The notes under the pieces were generated by a model, which saw only the letters and a list, made by a program, of their open reading frames with translations, was not told where the DNA came from and did no database searches. Source: Deltaproteobacteria bacterium (GTDB lineage Bacteria; Myxococcota_A; JAADFL01). Taken from it: a stretch of DNA of 64,000 bases. The translations under genes and the position numbers were made by a program. Numbering within the stretch: position 1 is the first letter of the stretch; every line of letters starts with the position of its first letter. Location: NCBI GenBank assembly GCA_013152945.1, contig JAADFL010000066.1, positions 8,324-72,323 on the forward strand. The letters are read 5' to 3'. Positions 17,290-27,185 of this stretch are shown piece by piece.

Positions 17290-18192
17290 CTAGTTATCAT
17301 CTCCTGTTTCCAGATCCTCTTTGACTTTGAAAGAATAATCAATGATCTTCTTTACTTGTTCCGGGTTCATGTTCATAGCATAGAAGATTTTGAGCTTGTC
17401 TTGCGACAGGGAAGTTGCCGGCCGGCCGATTCCGGCATGCACGCTGCACATGTCTGCGATCGCGACTGCCGCAGCCATCTGATTCAGCGAACCCTTTTGG
17501 AAGGGCTCGTGGTGCAGCCTGACCGAGTTGGAGATTATGGGCGGAAGGTCCCATGTTTCCACCACGCCGGCCCCTATGGCTGCATGATTTCTCTCGAGTG
17601 CATAGTACAACAGCTCAGGTTCCGGCAAGGGACGTTTCTTCTTCTTTGCCCAGTCTGCAACAATACCGAATGCTATGGCCTTGCCGACGTCATGCAGAAG
17701 TCCGCACAGGAAAGCCATGTTTTTTTCTATAAAGAGCATGGAGCAAACCTCTCTTGCCAGGATTGCAACCGACCTGGCGTGAGCCATCTCTGCGTTCAAG
17801 ACCGGCTGGTATTCCTTGACTCTGAAAAGTCTCGCCTCGGAAACCACCTGAAAGGAGATGTCTCTGATCCTGACCAGCCCGAGCCTTGCAACGGCAGTCT
17901 TGAGCGAGCGGACCTCGGTGCCCCTGGAAAAAAGAGCGCTGTTGGCGATTTTAACTATCTTTGCCGTCATTGCCTGGTCCATTGAGAGCACTTTTTCAAC
18001 CTGGTTGAAGTTGGTCTTGGGATCATTTGCCAGTCTCATCAGGTCCTGCGCCACCCTCGGCAGCATTGGTGGTTTATAGCCGGGTGATTGAATACTCCGG
18101 ACTATGAGCTGGCGCAACTTGGATTCAACTACCAATTCATCCGGTGCACCATCCGAAACCTTGGCGCCTGCCGTTTCAGTCCTGTCTTTCAT
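17290..18192 (-). CDS. HDOD domain protein
   Basis: A 300-residue regulatory protein of the HDOD family (HD-related output domain). Characteristic segments: LPRVAQDLMRLANDP, SLKTAVARLGLVRIRDI, and LLHDVGKAIAF, with H..HD-like residues but not the full set expected of a c-di-GMP phosphodiesterase. HDOD proteins act as non-enzymatic signalling or scaffold modules, often near chemotaxis or two-component genes. This one is stand-alone with an unassigned N-terminal ~40 residues. It is monocistronic and convergent with the peptidase gene. Confidence 0.88.
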   Translation of the reverse strand: MKDRTETAGAKVSDGAPDELVVESKLRQLIVRSIQSPGYKPPMLPRVAQDLMRLANDPKTNFNQVEKVLSMDQAMTAKIVKIANSALFSRGTEVRSLKTAVARLGLVRIRDISFQVVSEARLFRVKEYQPVLNAEMAHARSVAILAREVCSMLFIEKNMAFLCGLLHDVGKAIAFGIVADWAKKKKRPLPEPELLYYALERNHAAIGAGVVETWDLPPIISNSVRLHHEPFQKGSLNQMAAAVAIADMCSVHAGIGRPATSLSQDKLKIFYAMNMNPEQVKKIIDYSFKVKEDLETGDDN

Positions 18193-18387
18193 TTCTCCAC
18201 CTTGTTCTCTTGTTCGTGTTTCCTGCTTGACGGGCCTTTCGGGTGATTTTTAAAACAGCTATCAAGGAATACCGTTCTTTGCTCTCTTTTCATATTTTTA
18301 TACCTGGTTATCCATATCGGCCGGTTTCGGCATTACTTTAGAGTCGTTGACACCCGGTCCCTGCCTTGGTACCAACGTGTTTGGAGC

Positions 18388-21300
18388 ATGTATCGGATGG
18401 AAGACGTATCACTATCTGTTGCAGCAAGTTACAAGCGCATGCTTGTAAACCTCGATAAGATCAGGCAGAGGCTTGTGGCCGGTCTTGCCGTAACGATTCT
18501 TTCAGACCTGGCGCTGGTTGTATCGGTTTTTGCAATCACCGGCACATTGTTGCACCTGGCCTATAATTTGAATCCTCCCGCGCCTGTGCGGGCGATTCTC
18601 TCTTTTGCCATGGCCTTGTGTTTATTGATCGTATTCGTGTTCGGCCTGAGAAAGGGCTTGGGCAAGAGGCCGGACATGCGGACCGCGGCTGAAGTTGTGG
18701 CGCGAAAGGTCCCGCAGATCGACTCGGACTGCCTTTCCAGCATTGAACTGTTCAGGCAGGACCCGGCGAACCTTTCAGACGATACCAGGATATTCGTAAA
18801 CATGCTGTTCCAGAGGACGGCCCGGGCCTCGGATGAGCTGGATCCCGGGGCACTGGTGCCCTTCGACAAGGTCCGCTTGCATGCAGGTGCGGCGGTCGTT
18901 GCATTATCTTTGTACATCGGCCTTGCATTGCTGTTGAATGTGAACCAGGCATCCATGTGGCATTCCGTCCTGTACCCGTTCAAGGCTGTTGCCGAATCCG
19001 GCCCCGTCGATTTTCAGGGCATGCTTGGGGACATGGAGGCAAGACTGGATTATCCTGATTATACCGGCCTTCCCTCGCGAATCCTAAAGGGCACGGATGG
19101 CAACCTCGTAGTTCCCGTTGGTACGAGAGTGACGCTTTCGGCCCGGACGGCAATTCCATTGAAAAAGGCCGGGCTGATTCTTCCCGGAGGCGACAAGCGG
19201 GCAATATCGATCGACGGTTCGAAACGAGGGCTCAAGGTGTCTTTCGTGGCCTTGAAGCAAGGTAATTACAAGGTGGCGGCCACATCCTACGATGGACGCA
19301 AGATGGTGGAGAGCAGGGGTCACAGGCTGTACCTGGTCCCGGATCGCGTGCCGAACGTGGAAATCCTGAAGCCGCTTTCAGGCAAGGAGGTGCAACAAGA
19401 CGACATGCTTCAGATAGATTTCAGGGCGGACGACGATTACGGCATTTCGCGGGTCGACCTGGTCATGCGGCGCCGGGGGGCTTCGGGGCCGGGCAAGGAA
19501 CAACGTCGCAAGCTGATGGAGTACGAACGCAGGCCCAGGGAGGTGCACAGGAGCCTGGAGTTCGACCTGGCCAAGGTCGAGCTTGAACCCGGAGATGACA
19601 TAGTGTTCTACCTGGAGGTGTTCGACAGTGATTCAGTCAATGGTCCCAAGAGTGGAAGGTCGAACAGCATCGTATTGAAGGTGTACTCTCCAAGAAACCG
19701 GCATGAGCAATACATTACAGACCAGGAAGAATTAAGGGAATTGGCGCTGAAGCTCCTGGCCGGCGTGCTGGAACAGGAACAGGGAATACACGGCAAAAAT
19801 AGGCTGGAAGACCCGACAGGTCCTGCCAGGCTGGTGCAGAGCATTAATGTGCTCACAGACAGGATGGCCCAGGTTATTAGAGATTCTGCAAAGGATCCGC
19901 TCAAGGACGATACCGCCATACAGGTAATAAGGAGGTTTGCAGCCAGGCTGAAAAACAAGGCGACCCTGGGTGCAGCGCTGGCCACGCGCTCGGCGAAATC
20001 GAAGACCCTGGCAGCGGATTACTTCAGGTTTCTTCTTTCCCTCGATCCGGTGGTGGAGAAGGGAATAATCGACATGACGGATTCACTGGACAGGCAGAGG
20101 TACGACCAGGCCCTTGCCTCGGCCGAGGACCTGCGCCATGCAGAGGCGAAGTTGAAGGAATTGTTGAAGCAATACATGGAGAACAAAGATCCTGCGGTAA
20201 AGGCCAGGTTGCGCGCCGAAATAGAAAAGTTGAAGAGGAGGTTGGCGCAGGTCTTGTCTCAACTGGCCAGGACCACCCACCAGGTGGCGGATGAATTCCT
20301 TAACCCGGACGCATTGGAATCCAGGGACATGCTGTCCTTGCTCGGTAAGCTGGACAAAGCATTGAACCAGGGTGACGAGCAGGGCGCGCGCCGGGCCATG
20401 GACGATTTCGAAAGAGAGCTGGAAAACACCCTGGCAATGTTGGAGGCAGGGTCGGCAACTTTGGCTGATGCCAAGTTCAAAGATGCATTTGACAAGATGG
20501 AAGAGATATCTTCCGAATTGGCTGAACTGGAGGGAGGCGAGAGGGAGGTCTCACAAAGACTTGACGACCTTGTCGAGTCGTATAGGAAGAAGGCGTTGCC
20601 CAAGGGACAAGATGCTTGGAAGAAAGAAATGGCAAGGCTCGCTAAGATGGCCGGGAACCTGGTGGAAAAAATCGAAAAATTAGGTTCCCGGGCCGGCGAT
20701 ATCGGTGCATATCCCCTCTATAGTGCGAGGGAAAGGGCCTCGTTGCTGCATACACAAATACGTGTGGGCCAGGTGGTGGATGCCATAAAGACCGCCAGGG
20801 ATACGATGGAGGATATCGAGTTGTTCAGGGAGGCCCTTGGGCAAAAGGGAATGCTGGGGCTTAGGGCTCTTTCAGACACGAACTGGTCTGTGCTGGACAG
20901 GCAAAGCGGTGATGCAGCGGAATTGGCGGAAAAGATCCTTCGTGCACTTGAAAAACTCAAGCCTGCTCCGGCGTCCAAGGTCCTGTCTGCAAAAGAGAAG
21001 TCCATGGCGGGCGAATTAAAAAAAGGCCAGGTTTCGTACAAGAAACGGGCGACAAAATTGAGCAGCGAGATGATGAAGTTGATTTCCAGGCTTCCGGGTA
21101 TAGGCGAGGAACCCCTTGCCCAGCTTTCACAGGCAAGGTACGAGATGTCTTCGGCCCAACGTGAATTGGCTAAACTGGGGTTGAAAGACGCAAGGGACTC
21201 GGTGGAGAGGGTTGTCGACAGGTTGGCCCGGGCCAGGACGGCACTTCAGAATCTCAGGCAGTCCATGCAGATGGGGGTTGCCCGGTCCGGAGGCAGGGTG

Positions 21301-21462
21301 AGACCCGGTTCCGGCCGGTTCGAAAAGGTCAACATCCCGAGGCCCGAGGACTACCGCGTTCCAAAAGAATTCAGGGAAGACCTGCTGGAGGCAATGAAGC
21401 GGCCCGCACCCAAGGAATACAAGGAAATGATAAAGAAATACTATGAGGAGCTCGTGAAGTGA
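18388..21462 (+). CDS. DUF4175-like membrane protein
   Basis: A 1024-residue protein of unknown function, first gene of the MoxR/Bat operon. It has two N-terminal membrane segments (about 33-58 and 67-87), a third near 170-190, then a beta-rich region (about 210-420, ending in PNVEILKPLSG and DDDYGISRVDL) and a long helical, charged, coiled-coil-like part to about 960. This is the layout of DUF4175 proteins, which commonly travel with MoxR and BatA-type genes. ATG 18388 was used; ATG 18397 is possible. Its end overlaps the next gene's GTG. The role is presumably in envelope protein assembly; that is inferred only from neighbours. Confidence 0.75.
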   Translation: MYRMEDVSLSVAASYKRMLVNLDKIRQRLVAGLAVTILSDLALVVSVFAITGTLLHLAYNLNPPAPVRAILSFAMALCLLIVFVFGLRKGLGKRPDMRTAAEVVARKVPQIDSDCLSSIELFRQDPANLSDDTRIFVNMLFQRTARASDELDPGALVPFDKVRLHAGAAVVALSLYIGLALLLNVNQASMWHSVLYPFKAVAESGPVDFQGMLGDMEARLDYPDYTGLPSRILKGTDGNLVVPVGTRVTLSARTAIPLKKAGLILPGGDKRAISIDGSKRGLKVSFVALKQGNYKVAATSYDGRKMVESRGHRLYLVPDRVPNVEILKPLSGKEVQQDDMLQIDFRADDDYGISRVDLVMRRRGASGPGKEQRRKLMEYERRPREVHRSLEFDLAKVELEPGDDIVFYLEVFDSDSVNGPKSGRSNSIVLKVYSPRNRHEQYITDQEELRELALKLLAGVLEQEQGIHGKNRLEDPTGPARLVQSINVLTDRMAQVIRDSAKDPLKDDTAIQVIRRFAARLKNKATLGAALATRSAKSKTLAADYFRFLLSLDPVVEKGIIDMTDSLDRQRYDQALASAEDLRHAEAKLKELLKQYMENKDPAVKARLRAEIEKLKRRLAQVLSQLARTTHQVADEFLNPDALESRDMLSLLGKLDKALNQGDEQGARRAMDDFERELENTLAMLEAGSATLADAKFKDAFDKMEEISSELAELEGGEREVSQRLDDLVESYRKKALPKGQDAWKKEMARLAKMAGNLVEKIEKLGSRAGDIGAYPLYSARERASLLHTQIRVGQVVDAIKTARDTMEDIELFREALGQKGMLGLRALSDTNWSVLDRQSGDAAELAEKILRALEKLKPAPASKVLSAKEKSMAGELKKGQVSYKKRATKLSSEMMKLISRLPGIGEEPLAQLSQARYEMSSAQRELAKLGLKDARDSVERVVDRLARARTALQNLRQSMQMGVARSGGRVRPGSGRFEKVNIPRPEDYRVPKEFREDLLEAMKRPAPKEYKEMIKKYYEELVK

Positions 21463-23054
21463 AGGCAGGATACGGCGTTGCTTTTTGCCTGGCTCTTTGG
21501 TCATGGATTTGTCCTTCGGGTGTTGTCACACCTGCCGCGGGTTCGGCGCCGGAACATCAATTCTCCGCACTGAACAAGCTGTTGGATCAATGGCAGGTTG
21601 AAGAAGCGGATCACCTGATACGAAGGTTCCTTAAAAATAAAAGATCCGGCAAGCAGGCCCGGTATCTGGCCGCCAGGCTGTTCTTCCTGGAGGGGGACTA
21701 CGAGAAGTCTCTGTCGTACCTGAAGAGAGCGGGGCTGAAAAATTCGGACCGTTTCTACAAGCTGGTTTCCGGCACGCTGGATGAAACAAGAGGCATGGAA
21801 CCGGTCGAGTCGGAACGATACAGGTTTCTCGTGAAGTCCGGGTCGCCCGACAGTATCCTGGTTCCTTATGCCGTACAGGCCTTGGACGCGCAGGTAAAGG
21901 CCTTGTCCCTGGACCTTGGCTGGACCCCGCCCAAGATAATCAGAATTGAAATAGCGGAAAACCTGGAGGGACTTTCAAGGTTGACCGGTCTATCCGTGCA
22001 GGCCATCAAGACATCCGGAACCATTGCCGTCGCAAAGTACAACAAGCTTATGGTCACCACACCCAGGGCTTTGCTCAAGGGTTACAGGTGGGTGCGTACT
22101 GTGTGCCATGAATTGACCCACATGGCCTTGAGCCAGGTGAGCCTCAACAAGGCGCCTCTCTGGTTGCAGGAGGGCCTTGCAAAGACATTGGAGGGCAGGT
22201 ACAGGCGGCATGTGAAGGACCTTCTGAAACTGGACAGGTACTCCGAGCATGTCTTGGCACTGGCATTGAGTTCAGGTAAATTACTGTCTTTCTCCAAGTT
22301 GAGGCCTTCTTTTGCCTACCTGCCGAGCCGGGAATCCATGATGCTTGCGTTTGCACAGGTCAAGACCCTGGTGGGCATGTTGATCAGGGACAAGGGAATG
22401 GCGGGAATCAGGGAGTTCCTGTCCATGCTTGCATCGGGTGTTGGAGAAGACAGCGCACTCGTCAAGGTGTACAAGGCGGACTTCAATGGCCTTTTAAACA
22501 GGTGGAAGACATACGTCAACGGGCTTGGGCTGAAGACGGTGCCGGGCCTTGTGCAGGATTTCGCCCTGGAGTTTGCAAAAAAGGGCGTTGACCCGGACAA
22601 GCACGAACAATCAATGATTTCGGAAAAAAGAGTCAAGAACCATCTTTTGCTCGGAGACATGCTTTTCAAGAGAGAGAGGGTTGTGGCTGCGGCGGTTGAG
22701 TACGAGAGAGCCGACAAGGCAAGCAACAGGATTTACCCCCTTGTCAAAAGAAGGCTGGCAAGAGCCCTGGCCGAGTCGGACAGAATATCCAGGGCCGTGA
22801 AGTTGCTGGACCAGGGGCTCGAGTTTTCTCCCCATGATCCTTCATTGCTTGTAGACAGGGGATTGCTGGCATTGCAGCAAGGAGATGATCGAACCGCGGC
22901 AAGGCTCATGGAATCCGCGGTCAGGGTCAGCCCGTTCGACCCGGTTCCTCATCGAGCATTGATGGGAATATACTCCCGTGCAGGTGATATCGCCAGGAGA
23001 GACAGGGAAAGACATGTGCTTGGCATTTTGGTTTCCAGGCTGGAGGAAAGATGA
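21459..23054 (+). CDS. Exported zinc metallopeptidase (gluzincin, peptidase-MA-like) with TPR tail
   Basis: A 531-residue protein with a signal peptide. The catalytic zinc motif HELTH sits at about residue 219 and the downstream glutamate in LQEGLAKTLEG at about 238, the gluzincin pattern seen in the 'peptidase MA' group. N-terminal helical repeats (about 35-110) and C-terminal TPR-like repeats (about 395-520) flank it. GTG 21459 overlaps the DUF4175 stop and its TGA overlaps the ATG of moxR, so it is embedded in the operon. A metallopeptidase in this position is not part of the textbook Bat operon. Substrate unknown. Confidence 0.82.
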   Translation: MKAGYGVAFCLALWSWICPSGVVTPAAGSAPEHQFSALNKLLDQWQVEEADHLIRRFLKNKRSGKQARYLAARLFFLEGDYEKSLSYLKRAGLKNSDRFYKLVSGTLDETRGMEPVESERYRFLVKSGSPDSILVPYAVQALDAQVKALSLDLGWTPPKIIRIEIAENLEGLSRLTGLSVQAIKTSGTIAVAKYNKLMVTTPRALLKGYRWVRTVCHELTHMALSQVSLNKAPLWLQEGLAKTLEGRYRRHVKDLLKLDRYSEHVLALALSSGKLLSFSKLRPSFAYLPSRESMMLAFAQVKTLVGMLIRDKGMAGIREFLSMLASGVGEDSALVKVYKADFNGLLNRWKTYVNGLGLKTVPGLVQDFALEFAKKGVDPDKHEQSMISEKRVKNHLLLGDMLFKRERVVAAAVEYERADKASNRIYPLVKRRLARALAESDRISRAVKLLDQGLEFSPHDPSLLVDRGLLALQQGDDRTAARLMESAVRVSPFDPVPHRALMGIYSRAGDIARRDRERHVLGILVSRLEER

Positions 23055-24082
23055 GTAATGACGATCATGGATCGATGGCCGGCGAAAGAGCTGATGAGCT
23101 TGTGGGCAAAGACACCGTGGAGCAGGCCGCCAGGGCGGCTGAGCAGATCAAGGCCGAGGTGGGCAAGAAGATAGTGGGTCAAGACAAGGTAATCGAACAC
23201 CTTCTGATAGCCTTGTTGGCAAAGGGGCATTGCCTTTTTGTCGGCGTGCCCGGGCTTGCCAAGACAATGCTCGTGGAGACATTGGCAAAGGTGTTGGACC
23301 TCACGTTTCAGAGGATACAGTTCACACCCGACCTGATGCCGGGCGATATTACGGGCGCAGAGGTCCTGGAGGAAGACAAGGACACCGGCCGAAGACGATT
23401 CAGGTTCCTGAAGGGACCGGTGTTCTGTCACCTCCTGCTTGCCGACGAAGTGAACAGGACTCCGCCCAAGACGCAAGCCGCATTGTTGCAATCCATGCAG
23501 GAATACAGGGTGACCGCAGGTGGACGGACCTATGACCTTCCCATGCCTTTTCACGTGTTCGCCACGCAGAATCCGATCGAGCAGGAAGGCACATATCCTT
23601 TGCCCGAGGCCCAACTGGACAGGTTTATGCTGATGATCGGAGTGGATTATCCGGACATGGAGGAAGAAATCGAAATAGTGAAGCGAACCACTGCTGCACG
23701 GGAACCGGAATTGAAGTCAGTGCTTGGTCCTGAACGAATAATGGAATTACAAAGTCTTGTGAGAGAAATTCCTGCCGCGGAAAACGTTGTCAGGTACGCG
23801 GTGGAGCTGGTCAGGGCGTCCAGGCCGGGCGAACAATCCGCGCCCCAGGCTGTGAAGGACTATCTTACCTGGGGAGCAGGGCCGAGGGCCTCACAGTTCC
23901 TGATCCTTGCTGCAAAGGCAAGAGCTCTTTTGAAAGGCAGAACCGCTGCAAGGAGGGAGGACATCAGGAGTCTTTTGGGTCCGGTTTTGAGGCACAGGCT
24001 GATAACCAACTTCCAGGCCGAGGCCAAGGGAATCTCACCCATGGATGTGATCAACCGGTTGGTGGAATCCGTCGGAGGATAG
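23051..24082 (+). CDS. MoxR family AAA+ ATPase
   Basis: A 343-residue chaperone-like ATPase. Walker A is GVPGLAKTM (about residue 65), Walker B LLLADEVNRTPPKTQ (about 132), sensor 1 FATQNPIEQEGTYPLPEAQLD region (about 178), and a C-terminal lid. MoxR ATPases work with VWA-domain proteins, here the next two genes, to mature enzymes or envelope complexes. It overlaps the upstream gene by four bases and is two bases from the next. An N-terminal ~25-residue extension precedes the conserved core. Confidence 0.95.
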   Translation: MSNDDHGSMAGERADELVGKDTVEQAARAAEQIKAEVGKKIVGQDKVIEHLLIALLAKGHCLFVGVPGLAKTMLVETLAKVLDLTFQRIQFTPDLMPGDITGAEVLEEDKDTGRRRFRFLKGPVFCHLLLADEVNRTPPKTQAALLQSMQEYRVTAGGRTYDLPMPFHVFATQNPIEQEGTYPLPEAQLDRFMLMIGVDYPDMEEEIEIVKRTTAAREPELKSVLGPERIMELQSLVREIPAAENVVRYAVELVRASRPGEQSAPQAVKDYLTWGAGPRASQFLILAAKARALLKGRTAARREDIRSLLGPVLRHRLITNFQAEAKGISPMDVINRLVESVGG

Positions 24083-24084
24083 GG

Positions 24085-25023
24085 ATGACCCTGGATGCGT
24101 TCAGCACACATGGCCTGCTCGATGCGGATACTATTGCCAAGATTTCCGGTTTCGAGTTGAAGGTCAAGGCGGTTGTAGACGGAACCTTGTCCGGAATTCA
24201 CAAGAGCCCTCACAGGGGGCAGAGCGTCGAGTTTGCCGAACACAAGGAGTATTCACCCGGTGACGATGTAAAGACCTTGGACTGGAAGGTTTTTGCAAGA
24301 TCGGACAGGTTTTTTGTAAAGGAGTTCGAGGCTGAAACCAACTTGAGGGCGTACCTGCTCATGGACGTGAGCGGGTCCATGGGCTTCGGCACCGGTTCCA
24401 TGACAAAGCTCGAGTACTCGAGCCTGCTTGCCGCATCCTTAAGTTACCTGTTGTTGAAACAGGGCGATGCGGTCATGTTGGCGACTTTTTCCAGGGGTAT
24501 TACATCGCACACGGCCTGCAGGACCGGCGGCGCCCACTTGCAGAGCTTGCTTTCAGCCATTGCGTCGCTCAAGGCCGGGGGAGGGACATCCCTGCCGGAC
24601 GCAGTGGCCCAGGTGTTCGAATTGGCCCGCAGGCGCAGCCTGGTGGTCATGATATCCGACATGCTGGATTCGGATGAAACCTGGCTGGACGGCCTGGCCG
24701 GACTGAAGGCGAAAGGGCACAATCTTGCAGCCATCCAGGTTCTCGACCCGGCGGAACTGGATTTTCCTTACAACGGTCCGAGGATGTTCGAGGATCCGGA
24801 AGGCCGGACCCGGGTAACGGCCGATGCGGATGCAGTCAGGGAGGGCTACCTGGAAGAGCTGGACATGTACCTTGCAAGGATAGGCAGGAGGTGCAGTGAC
24901 CTTGGTGCAGAGCATATTGTCGCGGTCACGAATTCACCACCGGCAGGGGTGCTGCTGGACTTATTGTCAAGGGCCGAGGCCGGGCGGGGCAGGCCGGGTA
25001 CTTCGCACCGGAGTGTGCGATGA
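24085..25023 (+). CDS. DUF58 domain protein (VWA-like)
   Basis: A 312-residue cytoplasmic protein that typically partners MoxR. The DUF58 core GDDVKTLDWKVFARSDRFFVKEF region is clear at about 50-80, followed by a VWA-type fold with the metal-site motif DVSGSMGFG (about 93-101). A conserved late segment (LLDLLSRAEA) closes the domain. It overlaps the BatA-like gene by four bases (ATGA). The MIDAS DxSxS motif is intact, so metal-dependent partner binding is plausible. The client is unknown. Confidence 0.92.
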   Translation: MTLDAFSTHGLLDADTIAKISGFELKVKAVVDGTLSGIHKSPHRGQSVEFAEHKEYSPGDDVKTLDWKVFARSDRFFVKEFEAETNLRAYLLMDVSGSMGFGTGSMTKLEYSSLLAASLSYLLLKQGDAVMLATFSRGITSHTACRTGGAHLQSLLSAIASLKAGGGTSLPDAVAQVFELARRRSLVVMISDMLDSDETWLDGLAGLKAKGHNLAAIQVLDPAELDFPYNGPRMFEDPEGRTRVTADADAVREGYLEELDMYLARIGRRCSDLGAEHIVAVTNSPPAGVLLDLLSRAEAGRGRPGTSHRSVR

Positions 25024-27185
25024 TGCCGGCTTTTACCCATCCGTGGCTGGCATGGGCTGCACTGGGGGCTGCGGCGATACCGGTTGTCATACACCTTTTG
25101 CACAGACATAAAGTCGTGTCGACGTTGTTTCCTCCGGCCTTTCTACTACTGTCCGCGCTTGAAAAGAAGGCGAGAAGGGATAGGCTGAAAAACCTGATCA
25201 TCCTGCTTTCAAGAATTGTTTTGGCGGCTTCGATCTTCCTTGCCGTGTCCATGCCGTACTTAAAAGCCCGGGATGATGTTGTATCAGTCGAATCGAAAAG
25301 GCCCGAGGCCGTTGCCATAGTGCTGGACGATTCGGCCAGCATGAGAACCTTGTCGCACGGAAAAACCATGTTCGAACGGGCGAAACAGGCTTTGAAACAG
25401 CGCTTATCCCTGCTTAATGATGTGGACGAGGCAGCGCTCGTATTGGCTTCCAGGCCGAAAAGCAGCAGCATCGGGGCTTTCAAACCGGCGGCAAATATCA
25501 TGGATGAATTGAATGATGCGGAACCGGGTTACAGCCGTGTGCTGCTCAACCCGGGTCTCGAGACTGCGGCAGCCATGCTGCAACAGGAGAACAAGAGCAG
25601 GATAAAGGTCTTGATACTGGTTACGGACCGGGCCGCCAATGCCCTGGACCTTGAGAATCCGCCATGGCAGGGTGAGTTGAGACCTGACAGGGTGGAAGTT
25701 ATTACGCTCGAAGATCCCGATATCATCGACAACATGGCCGTTGTTGGAGCAGAGGTGCGAAAGAACGGGGAATCGGGTCCGGCCGGTTTCGAGGTCCTTG
25801 CAAGGGTGTCTTGCTTTTGCAGGAGCCCGCGTAAGGAAGTGCCGGTCAGGCTGCTTGTTGACGGTAGGGTCGAGGCCACGAGTTTTGTAGATCTTGATCC
25901 CGGCGGTATGGCGCAAGCCAGGTTCACGGTGAACCTGGACTCGCCGGGATTTCACAGTGGTGAAGTAAGAGTGGATTCGCACGATCCGTTCGAAGATGAT
26001 GATTCCATGCCTGTTGTGTTACAGGCCGGTAAACGGGCCAGGCTGCTCGTGGTGGACGGCGCACCCAGCTCGATACCTTTCCTGGACGAGGTATTCTACC
26101 TGGAAAGGGCACTTGATCCCACGAGGGGGGGAAATCAAAAACTATCCATAAAGGTGATCGATCCCGAGGACCTGGCCGGTCAGGACATGTCCGCGTACGA
26201 TGTGTTGTTTCTGTGTAACATGCCGGCAGAGACCCTGGCTTTGGCCCTGGAACAGGTCGAAGGGTTCCTGGAAGAAGGAAACGGGGTTTTCCTTTCTGTG
26301 GGAGACAAGGTAGTTCCAAAGGATTATGCACGTCTCCTGGCAGGAATTCTTCCGGGTGAGCCCGTTGCCGTGTCCGGTACAGGCTCCCCGCAATCAGGCC
26401 TTGGTATCCGTGCAAAATTCCCGGGCGGCCCCATACTTGGTCCTGTGGAATCCGAGGCAGGTGAATCCCTGGCAAAGGCAAGGGTTTGGAAGTGGCTTTC
26501 CATGAAACCGGGCCGTGACACAAGGACCGTGCTCACCCTGTCGAACGGCGCGCCCCTCTTGATAATTGCATACAAGGGCCGCGGCAGGGTGCTGTTTTTA
26601 ACAACGAGCATTGACAGGAACTGGACTGATTTCCCCATTTCTCCGGTATACTTGCCCGTGTTGCAAAGGTCTGCCTATTTCCTGGCCAAAGACCTGGTGT
26701 GGGGTGGAAAGAACCAGGTCGAGGTCGGCCAAAAAAGAAAAATCAAGGTAATTGGCAGACCGGGAAAGGTCGAGGTAAGCGTAAAGGGGCCGTCAGGGCG
26801 TGTCTTCAAACTCGGTAAACCTGCAGGCCCGGGTAATGCCCGTTTTGTTTTCAGTGAAATAAAGCGTCCGGGGATTTTCCATGTCATGGTAAATAATGAC
26901 GTGGTGGATGCATTTGCAGCAGTAATGAACCCGGCCGAGTCAGACCTGACAAGGTTGCCGGCCCCGGCCCTGGAAAAGTTTTTAACCAGCAAGACCGGCA
27001 GATACGTGGAAGTGCCCGAATCAGGAGCAGGGAAAGACAAGCCTCTTTGGGCCTGGTTCCTGTTGATTGCCGTCATGGCTGCGTTGCTGGAGAGTTTGTT
27101 GAGGGCGGGCCCGATCAAGGCCAGTTGGCGTGCACGTAGTAGGATACGGCAAGCACGCTGGACAAGAGGAGCCAGCCCACGGTGA
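25020..27185 (+). CDS. BatA-type membrane protein with VWA domain
   Basis: A 721-residue inner-membrane protein. The first 80 residues are the BatA/aerotolerance N-terminal unit: HPWLAWAALGAAAIPVVIHLLHR, a RRDRLKNLIIL segment and a second membrane helix (about 60-83). A VWA domain follows (DDSASM at about 104). The middle (about 330-560) resembles the glutamine-amidotransferase-like region of related proteins (DVLFLCNMPAETL), and a final membrane helix lies near 680-695. It is the last gene of the operon. Its final 24 codons overlap the convergent membrane gene by 71 bp, so the natural C-terminus may be shorter or the overlap genuine. Confidence 0.87.
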   Translation: MMPAFTHPWLAWAALGAAAIPVVIHLLHRHKVVSTLFPPAFLLLSALEKKARRDRLKNLIILLSRIVLAASIFLAVSMPYLKARDDVVSVESKRPEAVAIVLDDSASMRTLSHGKTMFERAKQALKQRLSLLNDVDEAALVLASRPKSSSIGAFKPAANIMDELNDAEPGYSRVLLNPGLETAAAMLQQENKSRIKVLILVTDRAANALDLENPPWQGELRPDRVEVITLEDPDIIDNMAVVGAEVRKNGESGPAGFEVLARVSCFCRSPRKEVPVRLLVDGRVEATSFVDLDPGGMAQARFTVNLDSPGFHSGEVRVDSHDPFEDDDSMPVVLQAGKRARLLVVDGAPSSIPFLDEVFYLERALDPTRGGNQKLSIKVIDPEDLAGQDMSAYDVLFLCNMPAETLALALEQVEGFLEEGNGVFLSVGDKVVPKDYARLLAGILPGEPVAVSGTGSPQSGLGIRAKFPGGPILGPVESEAGESLAKARVWKWLSMKPGRDTRTVLTLSNGAPLLIIAYKGRGRVLFLTTSIDRNWTDFPISPVYLPVLQRSAYFLAKDLVWGGKNQVEVGQKRKIKVIGRPGKVEVSVKGPSGRVFKLGKPAGPGNARFVFSEIKRPGIFHVMVNNDVVDAFAAVMNPAESDLTRLPAPALEKFLTSKTGRYVEVPESGAGKDKPLWAWFLLIAVMAALLESLLRAGPIKASWRARSRIRQARWTRGASPR

